A stretch of DNA of 27,136 nucleotides from Bacteroides sp. 43_108 (lineage in GTDB: Bacteria; Bacteroidota; Bacteroidia; Bacteroidales; Bacteroidaceae), in contig MNQS01000205.1 of assembly GCA_001915545.1 (NCBI GenBank), forward strand, positions 1 through 27,136, given 5' to 3'. Below are positions 8,858-17,437 of this stretch, piece after piece (positions within the stretch are counted from its first letter, which is position 1; every line of letters begins with the position of its first letter). The translations under genes were made by a program, and so were the position numbers. The notes below the pieces were generated by a model, which was not told the DNA's origin, searched no databases, and was given only the letters and a program-made list of their open reading frames with translations.

Positions 8858-10780
8858 TTATTCTTTCTCCAAATCCCAATATACCACATAACGCTGCCGA
8901 TGAATATTGTACAACGGTTCTATCACATCTCCTTGCGAAGTCGTAAACTTTAATTCCGTACCGACACGCTGTACACTGCGTTCAGGATGCTTGACATCGA
9001 GTTTTAACGTAGTGCGAAGTCCTGCAGGGATATGATAATCATACGTATAATAATCATTGTACAAAGCAGGATTGGAATCGGGCGCAGGTGCCTGCATTCC
9101 TTCTGTTCCCCGCTTACCGGCCAACACTACCGGACCATAAACCAACGCTCCTTTTTGAGGATTATCCGGGGTCGTTTCCACACGGAGACACATAGGATAA
9201 TCAGCCGTAATACGGTCACCGTCTTTCCATAGACGAGTAATGGCAATATATGAACCTGGCTTCTGTTTCACCGCTATCTTTTTGCCATTCACAAACACTT
9301 TCACTCCCTTGCTCCATGAAGGATAACGAAGATAAACCGTAGTCTCTACAGGATTTTGGGCTCTTATGGTCAGAACAGTGGTCTCCTCTGCCGGAAAATC
9401 CGTTTCCTGCCGGAGAGTCAATCCTTTCTCGCGCCAATTAACCACCGAGGGGATAAAAAGATTCACATAAATGCCTTTGTCATTGTGATAATAAATAGCT
9501 TCTCCATATTTAGCATGGTTCTCAAAACCGCTTCCCACACAACACCAGAAAGAATTTTCTTTCGTACTATACACCTTATGCGAGCCTGAAAGCAAGGGCA
9601 GGAAATATGTTACCATACCGGTCTGAGGATCTTGCTGTCCCAAAATATGGTTGTAAAGGGCCCGTTCATAATAATCCGCAATGGCAGCATCGGCTGTCCA
9701 GCAGAACAAATGACGGGACAGTTTCAACATATTATAGGTACAACACGTTTCCCCAGTATAACCTGACACATGCTTGGAGAACCGGGCCGGGTCAAAATAA
9801 TGTTCCTTGTCACTACTGCATCCAGGGGCAAATGTATGATGGTCTATCATAGTATGCCAAAAGAAATCGGATAACTTTCTGCTGTTCTCATCCTCTGTCA
9901 ATTCATAATTGCGAGCTTCGGCTATCACTTTCGGAATGAATGTATTGGTATGTTTAGTACCCAAATCATCACGTAGTTCCTTTAACGGATCAATCACTTC
10001 ATTATGGTAAAAGAATTGAGCCAGCCACCGATGACGTTCGTCCCCGGTTATCGCATACAAATTATAAAAGGACTCATTCACTCCACCAAATTCATTCCGT
10101 ATCATTTTTTGACGTGTAGTCTCATCCAAAGGTTTGAGTTTATGATATGCCCAGTCGGCCATACGGATAACAACCTCCAAAGCTTTCTGATTGTCACTGT
10201 AAAGATACTGGTCTATCAATCCAGAGAAAAGCTTATGAAGCGTGTACCACGGTGCCCATACACTGGTACCACGGATATTCCGATTGATCAATTCTTCAGG
10301 ATAAGCACTCAGATAGCCGTTACCCAATGCGGTTTGTACCTCCGCCAGGCCATTCACCAGACTATCCCCTTTTTGTTTGAACTGTTCACTGCCGGTTGCC
10401 GCATACATCAAGCCGTAGGCAGAAAGCAAGTGCCCTGTGGTGTGTCCACGCAATTCACAGTCCAAGGACTCCCATCCACCTAACTTCTTTACTGTCATAT
10501 AACCACCTTCACGACCTGCAAACACGCCAGCATTGGTACGAAAACTATGCAACAGCCTGTTCACCTCTATAGAAGCCATCCACATAGAATCACGCATCAT
10601 ATTTTCACGAAAACGGCTTGGAAGCAAACGAACATCTTTCAAATCAAAACTCTTGACTTTCATCGGAGCCACGGTTTCTCTCTTCAACTTTCCGGCATGT
10701 TGGCCGGGATAAACAGACTGGGCCGTCAAAGCACCCGACATAGCCAATAACCCGGCTACAACTAAAATTTTCTTCTTCAT
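8858..10780 (-). CDS. GH127 beta-L-arabinofuranosidase (DUF1680 family)
   Basis: 640 residues with a signal peptide (MKKKILVVAGLLAMSGALTA). The fold is an alpha/alpha barrel with C-terminal beta-sandwiches. The family's cysteine-based, zinc-linked active site is present: Glu344 and Cys346 in TGETCCTYN, and Cys413-Cys414 in FWCCVGSGFENHAKYGEAIY. These match Glu338/Cys340/Cys417/Cys418 of Bifidobacterium HypBA1, as I remember them. RGHTTGHLLSAYG is a further conserved block. The expected reaction is retaining release of beta-L-arabinofuranose, a sugar of plant arabinans, extensins and rhamnogalacturonan II. The related families GH142 and GH146 are alternatives. It has its own ECF-type promoter. 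Confidence 0.88.
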   Translation of the reverse strand: MKKKILVVAGLLAMSGALTAQSVYPGQHAGKLKRETVAPMKVKSFDLKDVRLLPSRFRENMMRDSMWMASIEVNRLLHSFRTNAGVFAGREGGYMTVKKLGGWESLDCELRGHTTGHLLSAYGLMYAATGSEQFKQKGDSLVNGLAEVQTALGNGYLSAYPEELINRNIRGTSVWAPWYTLHKLFSGLIDQYLYSDNQKALEVVIRMADWAYHKLKPLDETTRQKMIRNEFGGVNESFYNLYAITGDERHRWLAQFFYHNEVIDPLKELRDDLGTKHTNTFIPKVIAEARNYELTEDENSRKLSDFFWHTMIDHHTFAPGCSSDKEHYFDPARFSKHVSGYTGETCCTYNMLKLSRHLFCWTADAAIADYYERALYNHILGQQDPQTGMVTYFLPLLSGSHKVYSTKENSFWCCVGSGFENHAKYGEAIYYHNDKGIYVNLFIPSVVNWREKGLTLRQETDFPAEETTVLTIRAQNPVETTVYLRYPSWSKGVKVFVNGKKIAVKQKPGSYIAITRLWKDGDRITADYPMCLRVETTPDNPQKGALVYGPVVLAGKRGTEGMQAPAPDSNPALYNDYYTYDYHIPAGLRTTLKLDVKHPERSVQRVGTELKFTTSQGDVIEPLYNIHRQRYVVYWDLEKE

Positions 10781-10826
10781 TGTCTTTTTCTAATTAGTTC
10801 CTCAATCGACATTCAAACTTGCTACA

Positions 10827-10856
10827 TAATACGATAAAAGAGAGAAAAACACTCAA
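10827..10856 (-). promoter_or_regulatory. ECF-type promoter upstream of GH127 (site D)
   Basis: Minus-strand TTGAGTG (10850-10856), 16-base spacer, CGTATTA (10827-10833), ending 46 bases before the ATG. The site overlaps a perfect hairpin: the -35 lies mostly in the loop and the spacer lies in one arm. Confidence 0.75.
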
Positions 10857-10872
10857 TGCTTTTCTCTCTTTT
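10836..10872. terminator. Perfect 13-bp inverted repeat overlapping promoter site D
   Basis: AAAAGAGAGAAAA (10836-10848) and TTTTCTCTCTTTT (10860-10872) are perfect arms around an 11-base loop. It lies 34 bases after the stop of the upstream beta-helix hydrolase gene, where a terminator is expected, and the distal arm ends in TTTT on either strand. It shares bases with promoter D. A dual role is possible, as is an operator. Confidence 0.5.
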
Positions 10873-10906
10873 CATAAATAGGTCCAACTATAAAACAGTT
10901 TTTTAT

Positions 10907-12292
10907 CTACTTTATCTTTATTCCTTCGATATATTCATTCGTGATAAAACCCTTTAAATCCTTTATCTTCTCTCCATTAACCACCACATTTTCAAACGTA
11001 ATATTCCGCACCATCCTTTCTTTATCCAGCCCTTTTATCAACGAAGGATTCTCGCCTACTCCGTTATAAGTAATATTACGGAAAGTTACTCCATCAATGC
11101 TCTGTCCGGGCTGTTTGTCATATTTAGGATTGAAACGAATGTTGATATGGAACAATTTTCCTTCTTGAATACTTTCCACCCGAATATCCTCAAATAAAAT
11201 ATTCTTCACCCTGTTTCTATCACCGGCATCTATAGCCATACATCCCTGATAAGGCACATCATCTTCATCATGTTCCAAAATATCAATATTCCGAAAAATC
11301 AAATTTTCAATGGTCTCACCTATCAAGGACTCCGGATCACCATGACCACCTACATTGATAGGATGAGCAATATCCGCCCAAAGAATGGAATTCTGTACAG
11401 TGATATTATCCGAACCGCCCCACCAGTTCCAACGATGATTATATAAAGCAATGCAGTCATCACTATTACGCATAAACACATTGTCTATCAATACATCGTG
11501 ACAGCACATCATGTCAATGCCATCACTCCAACCTTTGCAACTAAAAGATTTCAAATTTCTGATTGTCACCCCTACAGAACCTCCTCCGAATACCGTGTAA
11601 TGATCCGGATTGATCACCGTTATGCCATCCACCACTACATTTTTAGAATCTGTTATTTCAATGCCACGAATAGGATGATCCAAGATACCTCTACCCACAA
11701 TACGTACATTTTCGGCTTTATCCACCCATAGTTTTGCTTTCACAACTGCTCCCGGAGCCAAATAAACCGTCGTATTACTTGGTATCCTTATCTGATTGTT
11801 TGGCAAATCTTTAGGTCGATGCACTCCCGGCCCAAAATACATCACTCCTTTCTCTTCTTTCGAGTAAGTCTCCGTTTCCATCGGATTGGCAAACACATGA
11901 AGGTTATGCAACCTATCCCCATTAAACTCCACAGAAAGATATCGGGGTTTATCAAGCATAAATGTAATCACATTCTTATATTGTACATAGCGTATATCAT
12001 TTACCTGCGGACGAATATCTACCTCATGAATCGTTCCATTATTCTTTTTTACCATTACCTCCACAAGACTGCCCATATCAAACTGTACCATCGAAGCATC
12101 TTGTACCCTATCCATATCCACCTGCACATTATATTCAAACAGGTCTTTCCATTCACCCCCCGGAACACGGACACGGACTGTATAATCATCATTATGAGGC
12201 ATACCTGTTTTCAATCCTTCGGGATAAGTCACCAACTGAGCCTGTGCAACCGCACAACACACCATAAAACAAAAGGCTAATAACTTTTTCAT
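10907..12292 (-). CDS. Right-handed beta-helix glycoside hydrolase (GH28/GH49-like), paralogue 1
   Basis: 461 residues from the ATG at 12292, which gives a signal peptide (MKKLLAFCFMVCCAVAQA). The frame is open back to 12361, but the promoter at 12311-12340 makes upstream starts unlikely. Residues 20-145 form an N-terminal beta-sandwich and 150-450 a pectin-lyase-type helix. Candidate catalytic acids are Asp257/Asp260 in WSDGID and Asp278/Asp279 in NSDDC; GGHGD (315-319) resembles the GHG of GH28. The sandwich-plus-helix layout also recalls GH49, so polygalacturonase activity should not be assumed. A paralogue lies at 18340-19749. Confidence 0.8.
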   Translation of the reverse strand: MKKLLAFCFMVCCAVAQAQLVTYPEGLKTGMPHNDDYTVRVRVPGGEWKDLFEYNVQVDMDRVQDASMVQFDMGSLVEVMVKKNNGTIHEVDIRPQVNDIRYVQYKNVITFMLDKPRYLSVEFNGDRLHNLHVFANPMETETYSKEEKGVMYFGPGVHRPKDLPNNQIRIPSNTTVYLAPGAVVKAKLWVDKAENVRIVGRGILDHPIRGIEITDSKNVVVDGITVINPDHYTVFGGGSVGVTIRNLKSFSCKGWSDGIDMMCCHDVLIDNVFMRNSDDCIALYNHRWNWWGGSDNITVQNSILWADIAHPINVGGHGDPESLIGETIENLIFRNIDILEHDEDDVPYQGCMAIDAGDRNRVKNILFEDIRVESIQEGKLFHINIRFNPKYDKQPGQSIDGVTFRNITYNGVGENPSLIKGLDKERMVRNITFENVVVNGEKIKDLKGFITNEYIEGIKIK

Positions 12293-12310
12293 TTTTATGC
12301 TTTTCTTTTT

Positions 12311-12340
12311 AAATACGTTTGATAAGCATTTTCCACTCAA
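12311..12340 (-). promoter_or_regulatory. ECF-type promoter upstream of beta-helix hydrolase 1 (site E)
   Basis: Minus-strand TTGAGTG (12334-12340), 16-base spacer, CGTATTT (12311-12317). The -10 ends 18 bases before the ATG at 12292. This supports that start over the longer frame beginning at 12361, which would begin upstream of the promoter. Confidence 0.75.
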
Positions 12341-12387
12341 AAATAAAAGCCTATTAACCATTTTCTCATCAACAATGATCTTATCTT

Positions 12388-14001
12388 CTAGAATTTATTC
12401 CGTTCCACCTCTTTTCCTTCCTGAAAGAATACCACTTCATACGATGCGTTATCATCTGATAGTAACATATCCGAATCAAACATCAGACACTCAATCTCAT
12501 AAGGTTGCAATGTTTTCAAAGCAATCCTTCTTTGGCTGGAACCGTTGCATATCACCTCAACTTCCGTCGGTTCCGATGCAGACAAACCAAAGTTCTGTAT
12601 CTCTACCTTCAACCCACCTTTTTCTTTATCAAACAGAGGGCGACGGGCGGAGAGCAGAGCCGGCCGATAATTCACGTATGGCAAACGGGCATAACCATAC
12701 AACATATTCCCTTTTTTATCTTTACCTATCATTTTAGGAGCAAATTCATCCGAAGTGATGCCACTGCCCTTCGCTTTAAAGACCACAATCAAATCTTTGC
12801 CCGACACCTTGGTCTTCACAGGCTTGCAACCACGTCCAAAATTCACTTCGGTAAATGAACCGAATCGCAACGACTTTACATCCACATCTGTCTGCGGATT
12901 AAAACCTGATTCGGCAGCAATCTTTACCTCAATAGTACGAGTAGACGGAGTGATCTCTTCTTCATTCAAAACAGACAATAGCATTCCTTTATTCAGAGGA
13001 ATACTTATATTTTTGGAACTATGTTTATCGTTAGGCAGATCGTTCCATTTAATGGTATCAATCACGGCAAAATTCATTTGGACAGCACGCCCCTTCTCAT
13101 CCTGAAAAACTTTAGGGCGCTCATATTTAAACCAATGTTCCACCGCTCCATCCTTATGGAATGATACACCCGGCACGTATGCTTCCCCTTGTTCTGTCAC
13201 CCAATGCACTCCGTCCTTGGAACGCTGATAGAAAGCAATTCTGCCCAACCAGTCATTCACGATCAAGTGATATTGCAACTCATCCCGCCATACCACGGGA
13301 TCTTCGAATCTGCCTTCCACATCCGGATAAACTCGTTTGTCAGTCAACTGCATATAAGGTGAAAGTCCGTCTTTACTGATCCAGACACCTCCACCCCGAC
13401 ATACCATCAAGTAAGAATCATCCTGACGGCGGGCAAAAGTCAAATTGGAAAGCCCCTCTATGATTTTTCGGTCACGAGAATCAAAACTGAATTTACCATA
13501 CGTCCACACCTTGCTGTCCACCCCGTCTGCTATATAGTAACCGTCAATCACATAGACCACGACACGGCCATCCTTTAACTGGAACGCTTCCGGATTATGT
13601 CCTTTTCCCACAGAATTTTGAATTTTAAAAGGTCCTTCCAACCGATCACTTACTGCATGGAAAACAGTAGAATTCGACCAAAACATGTGCCCTTTCGGAG
13701 AATCCTCAGGCCAGCCACACACAAACAAATGGTATTTACCATCCGTATCCTGCAATATATTTCCTCCCCAAAAAGAAACTCCGGGAAGTTCTATTCCATT
13801 ATCCACATAACGATTCAGTACACTGTCCGTACCCCAAATCCCCTTAATCTGAATGCCGTCCGGCATAGGAAGGAAACGGTCCATAAAACGTGCGCCTTTT
13901 ACTAAATGCTGCCATTCGGCAGGACGTTCACGCTCGGTTATCTGCGCATCTACTGAAGTTAAAAAGAAGCTTGCCGCTATTAAAAAGAAGAGTTTTTTCA
14001 T
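12388..14001 (-). CDS. Five-bladed beta-propeller glycoside hydrolase-like protein
   Basis: 537 residues from the ATG at 14001 (an in-frame ATG at 14013 adds four). A signal peptide (MKKLFFLIAASFFLTSVDA) directs export. Repeated blade motifs such as FWGGNILQDTDGKYHLFVCGW, HNPEAFQLKDGRVVVYVID and FEDPVVWRDELQYHLIVND place it in the GH43/GH32/GH117-like propeller group. The Asp/Glu residues in these blades are catalytic candidates. About 150 C-terminal residues form a beta-sandwich. I cannot assign a numbered family or substrate. It lies directly downstream of the accessory insert and is the only enzyme with a substantial leader but no clear ECF-type promoter (only TTGAGCA near 14042 with no CGTA at the right distance). 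Confidence 0.7.
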   Translation of the reverse strand: MKKLFFLIAASFFLTSVDAQITERERPAEWQHLVKGARFMDRFLPMPDGIQIKGIWGTDSVLNRYVDNGIELPGVSFWGGNILQDTDGKYHLFVCGWPEDSPKGHMFWSNSTVFHAVSDRLEGPFKIQNSVGKGHNPEAFQLKDGRVVVYVIDGYYIADGVDSKVWTYGKFSFDSRDRKIIEGLSNLTFARRQDDSYLMVCRGGGVWISKDGLSPYMQLTDKRVYPDVEGRFEDPVVWRDELQYHLIVNDWLGRIAFYQRSKDGVHWVTEQGEAYVPGVSFHKDGAVEHWFKYERPKVFQDEKGRAVQMNFAVIDTIKWNDLPNDKHSSKNISIPLNKGMLLSVLNEEEITPSTRTIEVKIAAESGFNPQTDVDVKSLRFGSFTEVNFGRGCKPVKTKVSGKDLIVVFKAKGSGITSDEFAPKMIGKDKKGNMLYGYARLPYVNYRPALLSARRPLFDKEKGGLKVEIQNFGLSASEPTEVEVICNGSSQRRIALKTLQPYEIECLMFDSDMLLSDDNASYEVVFFQEGKEVERNKF

Positions 14002-14045
14002 TGTGTCATTCATTACACGTTAACAAATCGTTTATTTATGTGCTC

Positions 14046-14088
14046 AAAAATAAAAAGATTAAGCTGACCTAAATATAAGTCAGCTTAA
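14046..14088 (-). terminator. Rho-independent terminator after the Rpn gene
   Basis: Arms TTAAGCTGAC (14059-14068) and GTCAGCTTAA (14079-14088) pair perfectly over a 10-base loop. On the minus strand the stem is followed by ATCTTTTTATTTTTG. It lies about 78 bases after the Rpn stop codon and should stop transcripts leaving the accessory insert before the beta-propeller gene. Confidence 0.75.
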
Positions 14089-14165
14089 CAAAAAGCACGT
14101 AAACCTTTGCGTAAAATAAAATACCTTAAGAAGCCACCTGTGGATTTATTTAACCAAACATGGGA

Positions 14166-15056
14166 TTACAACTGACTAACCTCTTCGAATGTCAATCCTG
14201 TAATTTCCATAATATCTTCTGTAGAGAATCCTTTTTCTTTCATTCTCCGGGCATTTCGAAGAACACCTTCTTTAATGCCCTCTTCACGACCTTCTTCACG
14301 ACCCTCCGCACGTCCTTCTAATCGTCCCTCTATCTTTCCCTCTATCTTTCCCTCCAACTTAGCAGAATCAAGAACATCATTCTGGATCATCAAAGCGCTA
14401 AGATGTTCATCATAGGCATGGCGTTCCTGAGGCGTCATTGAATAATATTTCAATTTTTCACGTGCCTCACCCAATCCGGGAGCAGTCGTGTCAGGACGGA
14501 TAATACCCGTCTTCAAATATTCTATCCATTCCTCTAAAGGGGTCACCGCCACCTTGTTAAACTCATTCACACGGATCAGAAAATACTCCGGATAAATTTC
14601 GGAAGGCATACGGGGCACAATGGCATCCTTTTCCCGAGTACTCACTTGAAGAAAGTCTCCTGTATGCACTCCTTTAAATATATTCTGCCCATGATAAAGA
14701 TAATCAGTTCCATGACCAATATCGAAATAAAGAATGCTGATAGAATATATCTTTTTAACTTTATAATAAGTCTCGCCCAATGAGATATGTTCTGTAATGG
14801 CTTTAGCCACTCCATACAGGATACGCTCCAAATAATACAGCTCACGCGTATTTTGAATCTCGATGATAACAATCTCATTTTTACTATTGAGAGCTTTGAT
14901 ATCAACCCGATTGAACTTATCATTCTCCGTTTGCTGGTTACCCTCGCTTTCCAAAATCTCCACTATATGAATTTCATCACCTATCAGTACCGTAAGGAAT
15001 CCTTCGAGCACACCAAAATTCCAATCAAAACGGATATATTTATCTTGCAATTCCAT
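14166..15056 (-). CDS. Rpn-family PD-(D/E)XK nuclease/putative transposase
   Basis: 296 residues. The N-terminal two thirds match the Rpn/PDDEXK_2 family of recombination-promoting nucleases. The nuclease core is visible: Asp52 in RVDIKAL and Glu66/Gln68 in VIIEIQNTRELYYLERILYG, the E-x-Q form common in this family. Residues 233-264 are eight tetrads ending in EG (KLEG, KIEG, RLEG, REEG and similar), followed by a short helical tail. Related E. coli proteins are DNA endonucleases that promote RecA-independent recombination. A housekeeping -7 box lies upstream and a terminator downstream, so this is a single-gene unit outside the PUL promoter system. It flanks the inverted-repeat cassette. Confidence 0.85.
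   Translation of the reverse strand: MELQDKYIRFDWNFGVLEGFLTVLIGDEIHIVEILESEGNQQTENDKFNRVDIKALNSKNEIVIIEIQNTRELYYLERILYGVAKAITEHISLGETYYKVKKIYSISILYFDIGHGTDYLYHGQNIFKGVHTGDFLQVSTREKDAIVPRMPSEIYPEYFLIRVNEFNKVAVTPLEEWIEYLKTGIIRPDTTAPGLGEAREKLKYYSMTPQERHAYDEHLSALMIQNDVLDSAKLEGKIEGKIEGRLEGRAEGREEGREEGIKEGVLRNARRMKEKGFSTEDIMEITGLTFEEVSQL
14265..14360 (-). repeat. 12-bp tandem repeats encoding EG tetrads in Rpn
   Basis: Eight consecutive 12-base units encode the tetrads K/R/I-x-E-G of the Rpn C-terminal region. Some neighbouring units are nearly identical, as in the repeated CTCTATCTTTCC on the plus strand near 14329-14352. Copy number could change by slippage without breaking the frame. Confidence 0.8.
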
Positions 15057-15085
15057 AAGAATATAATTTATTCATTTTCAATGGA

Positions 15086-15093
15086 CAAAGATA
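15086..15093 (-). promoter_or_regulatory. Housekeeping -7 box for the Rpn gene
   Basis: The minus strand reads TATCTTTG, an exact match to the Bacteroidetes -7 consensus TAnnTTTG, 29 bases before the Rpn ATG. The -33 region is T-rich without a clear TTTG. Confidence 0.6.
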
Positions 15094-15202
15094 GCAAAAA
15101 GGATCATTCTTTAAAAATTATTCTATCTAAATAATTACCATTTCTTTTTATTTCGCAAAGGTGATTGCTTTTATATGTTCTCTCTAAAAGACACCTACAA
15201 CA

Positions 15203-15322
15203 GAGTTTTAAAAAACTGCTGCCACTGCTACCACCCACCCCCGCAAAACCACCATGAACAGGGAGTTACAAGAGGTGGTGGCAGCATATTTTTCAACGTA
15301 CCGAAAACGCCTGCTGCCACCA
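15203..15322 (+). repeat. Left copy of the TGCTGCCAC inverted-repeat block
   Basis: Non-coding block with four TGCTGCCAC-type motifs: 15217-15225, 15226-15234 (TGCTACCAC), 15278-15286 (inverted) and 15312-15320. It begins with GAGTTTT and aligns without gaps to the reverse complement of 18122-18241; by hand count 77 of 104 bases match across 15217-15320. Motifs 2 and 3 can pair as a hairpin. It lies just past the 3' end of the VirE/DUF3874 reading frame. Confidence 0.85.
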
Positions 15323-15333
15323 CTATTCTTACT

Positions 15334-15579
15334 TTATTTTTCCACAACAAGATACAACACACCACGTTTGGAGTTATACATCAGCTCCACTGCCTTCTTC
15401 AGGAATCTTCCAAAATAAGAAATCCTTCCTTGGGGAAGCTTCATCCCGCTTTTCTTTTGCAACGCCAGATACAGTTCGCCGGCCGACTTCTTTTCCCCCT
15501 CGTCCGCATGAGTGGCGGGACGATAATAACGATAGAACAAATCCTCGTACAACGGACGCTGCTGAAACTCCTCATTCAC
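15334..15579 (-). pseudogene. Detached DUF3874-like C-terminal part of the VirE protein
   Basis: This 81-codon frame reads NEEFQQRPLYEDLFYRYYRP and later QGRISYFGRFLKKAVELMY, which is how the C-terminal DUF3874 region of Bacteroides VirE proteins looks. It overlaps the stop of the 603-codon frame by a few bases and is in a different frame. A one-base deletion near 15578 would explain the split. Translation from the GTG at 15579 by coupling to the upstream stop is possible but less likely. Confidence 0.7.
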
Positions 15580-17387
15580 ACCAACTCTTCCTCGTGGGTC
15601 ATCCAGTAACGTTCGTTCCTGTCCAGTGCGGCAATGGCCTGGGCATACAACTGGGCATAATCAATGGGCTGCACATTGTCTATCATCCCCAGCACTTCGA
15701 TACAGATGAAGCGGCGGCTGCCTGATGGATCGCTCAGCAAATCCGTATGGTTACTGGTGGCAATAAACGAAGCATACCGCTGTACCGCCTCCACCTGGGT
15801 TGCGTATGGTTTGCGTATGTTCACCACCGGCTTCTGCAACAGATGCTTCAAAAAGCCTTGATGACGCTCGCTCACCTGATCAAATTCATCAATGTTGATA
15901 AGCCCGAAACGCGTCAGATACAATTCAGCATCCCGCTTCTTGCTGAAATCTATACTATCTGTATAATATGTTCTCAATTCGGGAGGCAGCAAATTAAGGC
16001 AGAAAGTAGATTTTCCGCATCCCTGTCCGCCCACCAACAAAGGAGATACGCTGTTGCTATGCTGCACGTCACGTCCCTGCCAATGCGCCACCATAGAGAG
16101 AAACCACATATAAAACAATTGTTCCCACCGCGGATTATCACACGGAATACGTGCTGCCAGCGGACGGATGCGGTCCTTGCCATCCCAAGCGGGCAATGCC
16201 CTGAGATAGCCCTCAATGGGGGCATAGTCACTGAGCCGGTCCGAGTAAACATAGCGGTGTACATCCCTGTCCCACAATTGAAGCCCCTCCTTCTGCGCAT
16301 TCAGTGCGATGCTGTTCATCACTCGTTCCGTGATGGGACGGAAACTGAAACAAAATGTATTGCGCTCCCGGTATTCAGGCGCACCGGTCATGATATTGAA
16401 ACGGAATTCGTAGCGGCGGCTCATAAATTCCTCCATCTTCAGCGTCTGAAGCTGCTCGGGCTTGCACACGGGTGTGCCACCAAAACCTTTTTCCACACAA
16501 TAGACATTGCCTACCGTCTCGCGTATCTCCACTTCGGAAAGCATACCGCCCAGATAAAGACCGGTCCACTTCACACAATCCTCCTCCTCAATACCGGCGC
16601 CAAAGCACAGTTTGGACAAATAAGTCAGCAACGGCTTGAAATCCATCTTGGTATCCAGATTGCCATAACGGCTCAACGCACGCTGAAAGGCCAGTTCAAA
16701 CTGAATGGAGATGTAACGATAATTATTGTATAATGCCTCTCCGGCATTTCCGGACGGAGAGAGTTTCTCATATTTTTCCTGATAAAGACTTTCATCGGGC
16801 ATTTCCACCGGTTGTTCCAGGTGGATGGCGAAAGCTTCGGGATTATAATACACATCGGGATCATAACTGAGCAGACATCCCATTTCGAGTGCAGGCTCAT
16901 GCAGTTCGATGGGAGAACCCAGACGAGGTTCGAACGTCTTTAGGGCATGGCGGTAAGCATGGGCGTGAAACATCTCCACAGCACTACGTTCCTGTGGCAA
17001 CGAGCCATCCGGACGCATGTAGGGAACAACAAACTTCACGCTCCGCCCCTCAGCTCCAATCATGGCAAACAGGGTCTGCGGATAAGCCGATACGGCCCGT
17101 TTCAGCTTTTCGGCCTCCTGAAGGCTTTCCAGATGATCGGCCTCCAGCAGAATCCAGCCGTTGTATTCTTTCATTCCGTCCTTCCGGAAAGCGCCACCGA
17201 ACAGAATACGAGGCATCTTTTGTGCCAGTCGGTCCCGTTCGCCGGGAAGTGAAATGCGCCATTTCAAACGAAACGATTCAACGGTTTGTTTCGTACTTCC
17301 GTCTCTCACAAGCGCTACCAAGACATCCATGGCAAGAGGACGGTATGCCCACTCTTTCTTATAAAGAGTTTGTTTTGTTACTTTCAT
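15576..17387 (-). CDS. BT4734-like/VirE-type primase-helicase protein (frameshifted near its 3' end)
   Basis: 603 residues. Residues 1 to about 200 resemble the BT4734-like/VirE N-terminal domain, related to archaeo-eukaryotic primases, with ILLEADHLES and GAEGRSVKFVVPY as its recognisable blocks. A P-loop ATPase follows: Walker A GGQGCGKSTF at about 454-463, Walker B LINIDEFD at about 496-503, and an SGSRRF arginine-finger-like element near 556. This is the arrangement of superfamily 3-like VirE helicases in phages, satellites and Bacteroides accessory regions. The C-terminal DUF3874 part is in another frame at 15334-15579, so the gene is probably broken in this strain or contains a sequence error. 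A periodic repeat array lies just upstream. The role is probably DNA replication or mobile-element maintenance; the 'virulence' name is historical. Confidence 0.85.
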   Translation of the reverse strand: MKVTKQTLYKKEWAYRPLAMDVLVALVRDGSTKQTVESFRLKWRISLPGERDRLAQKMPRILFGGAFRKDGMKEYNGWILLEADHLESLQEAEKLKRAVSAYPQTLFAMIGAEGRSVKFVVPYMRPDGSLPQERSAVEMFHAHAYRHALKTFEPRLGSPIELHEPALEMGCLLSYDPDVYYNPEAFAIHLEQPVEMPDESLYQEKYEKLSPSGNAGEALYNNYRYISIQFELAFQRALSRYGNLDTKMDFKPLLTYLSKLCFGAGIEEEDCVKWTGLYLGGMLSEVEIRETVGNVYCVEKGFGGTPVCKPEQLQTLKMEEFMSRRYEFRFNIMTGAPEYRERNTFCFSFRPITERVMNSIALNAQKEGLQLWDRDVHRYVYSDRLSDYAPIEGYLRALPAWDGKDRIRPLAARIPCDNPRWEQLFYMWFLSMVAHWQGRDVQHSNSVSPLLVGGQGCGKSTFCLNLLPPELRTYYTDSIDFSKKRDAELYLTRFGLINIDEFDQVSERHQGFLKHLLQKPVVNIRKPYATQVEAVQRYASFIATSNHTDLLSDPSGSRRFICIEVLGMIDNVQPIDYAQLYAQAIAALDRNERYWMTHEEELV

Positions 17388-17437
17388 TCAGTATATTCTT
17401 TAGGTTCAATAAAAGAGAAGATAAGGAGTTTCAAGAG

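Noticed and set aside
14002..14060. A seventh ECF-type promoter before the beta-propeller gene
   Set aside because: TTGAGCA is present, but the base run 16 positions later is GTTAACG, lacking CGTA; the nearby CGTG is at the wrong spacing.
15747..16733. 328-codon plus-strand open frame
   Set aside because: It is antisense to the VirE ATPase region, where Walker motifs are read on the minus strand. Its composition is typical of a shadow of a higher-GC gene.
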